This document shows, one piece after another, positions 63,590 through 64,000 of a stretch of DNA of 64,000 nt (position 1 is the first letter of the stretch; each line of letters starts with the position of its first letter). The notes under the pieces were generated by a model that made no database searches, had not been told where the DNA came from, and was given only the letters and a program-made list of their open reading frames with translations. The translations under genes were made by a program, and so were the position numbers. Where the stretch lies: positions 2,178,091 to 2,242,090 of the forward strand of contig NZ_CM002285.1 in the NCBI RefSeq assembly GCF_000497445.1. Direction: 5' to 3'. Source of the DNA: Streptomyces roseochromogenus subsp. oscitans DS 12.976 (GTDB lineage: Bacteria > Actinomycetota > Actinomycetes > Streptomycetales > Streptomycetaceae).

Positions 63590-63958
63590 ACCTCGATCCG
63601 CGAGGGCACATCCATGCAGTGCCTGGCGTAACCGTGAGTCGAGCGTCCGTGCCGCCTCAAAGGAAAAGCCGACTGATCCGAGCCCGCCTCCTGATAGGCG
63701 CCCACCACCTGCACCGCAGACCGCCTGACACCCCATCAGAATACGCGTCAAATGAGCGTCATTTCGGCGTCAGGATCTCGCCGGTAACGTCCACACCGCA
63801 CATCATGCACACGAGCAAAACCTGGACCAGGATCCGGTCGGCCTCCTGGCCGATGTTGCCGCCCCGTCCCGGCGGATGAGGACGGCTCTTCCCGGATGAC
63901 GAGGGCGGAGTCCCCCTCGGGGGGAAGGGAGGCTCACGAAGGCCGAAGTTGGTCGAAG
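63590..63958. other. Gene-free stretch before the right edge
   Basis: No gene is recognised. It contains a three-fold direct repeat at 63745-63772 and a short C-run/G-run stretch near 63911. Confidence 0.5.
63745..63772. repeat. Three GCGTCA direct repeats with 11-bp period
   Basis: GCGTCA starts at 63745, 63756 and 63767, exactly one helical turn apart (TGACGC on the minus strand). This is a layout used by OmpR-type response regulators. The target gene would lie outside or at the right edge. Confidence 0.5.
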
Positions 63959-64000
63959 CTAGAGGTCAAGCCCCAGCTGATCGGCGAAGAAGGCCAGCAT
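63959..64000 (-). CDS. C-terminal end of an unknown gene at the right edge (partial)
   Basis: The minus strand reads MLAFFADQLGLDL and then TAG. It looks like the last codons of a gene continuing beyond the window, but 13 codons are too few to identify it. Confidence 0.3.
   Translation of the reverse strand: MLAFFADQLGLDL

Overview
The window is high-GC actinobacterial DNA. Codons mostly end in G or C, GTG starts are common, and many neighbouring genes overlap as ATGA or GTGA. The gene set (DasR/DasABC, SepF, DUF5999, Pnkp/Hen1, PaaX-linked aromatic-CoA genes) points to Streptomyces or a close relative. No tRNA, rRNA, CRISPR array or intact transposase was seen.

1-5.3 kb holds the N-acetylglucosamine/chitobiose uptake locus dasR-dasABCD, with three DasR-type operators between dasA and dasR. 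5.6-7.4 kb is a scar of secondary metabolism: an intact luciferase-like oxidoreductase sits among fragments of a thioesterase, an acyl-CoA ligase and a ketoreductase. 8.4-16.3 kb carries an aerobic 2-aminobenzoyl-CoA-type pathway (ligase, fused hydroxylase/reductase, enoyl-CoA hydratase, acyl-CoA dehydrogenase, RidA, PaaX regulator), and a shared sequence motif precedes both operons. 16.9-20.8 kb is an arginine deiminase locus (permease, ornithine carbamoyltransferase, arginine deiminase). 20.9-25 kb is the Pnkp-Hen1 RNA repair pair. 26-36 kb is mostly small housekeeping or unknown genes, with a stand-alone alanyl-tRNA synthetase catalytic domain, a complex non-coding repeat array at 32.7-33.2 kb, and sepF.

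36-42 kb has a MarR regulator with four palindromic boxes shared with a divergent yceI gene, then mutA-mutB-meaB. 42-43.2 kb is degenerate DNA with a broken helicase gene. 43.2-47.7 kb carries an MgtA-type ATPase and a DUF4956/VTC polyphosphate polymerase pair. A cobalamin riboswitch then precedes a nickel/cobalt permease.

The most interesting part is 49.3-63.6 kb. An isonitrile synthase, a P450, an asparagine-synthetase-like amidotransferase and an exporter form one operon. Next to it lie a metallophore-type ABC importer, an ECF sigma factor resembling mycobacterial SigC, and a copper operon (small Met/His protein, CopA ATPase, PCu(A)C-like protein, Met/His-rich membrane protein). The three operons share a promoter of the form GGAAC-N17-CGACT, each 54-59 bases before its first start codon. 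This suggests a single SigC-type regulon that couples isonitrile (possible chalkophore) production, metal import and copper homeostasis.
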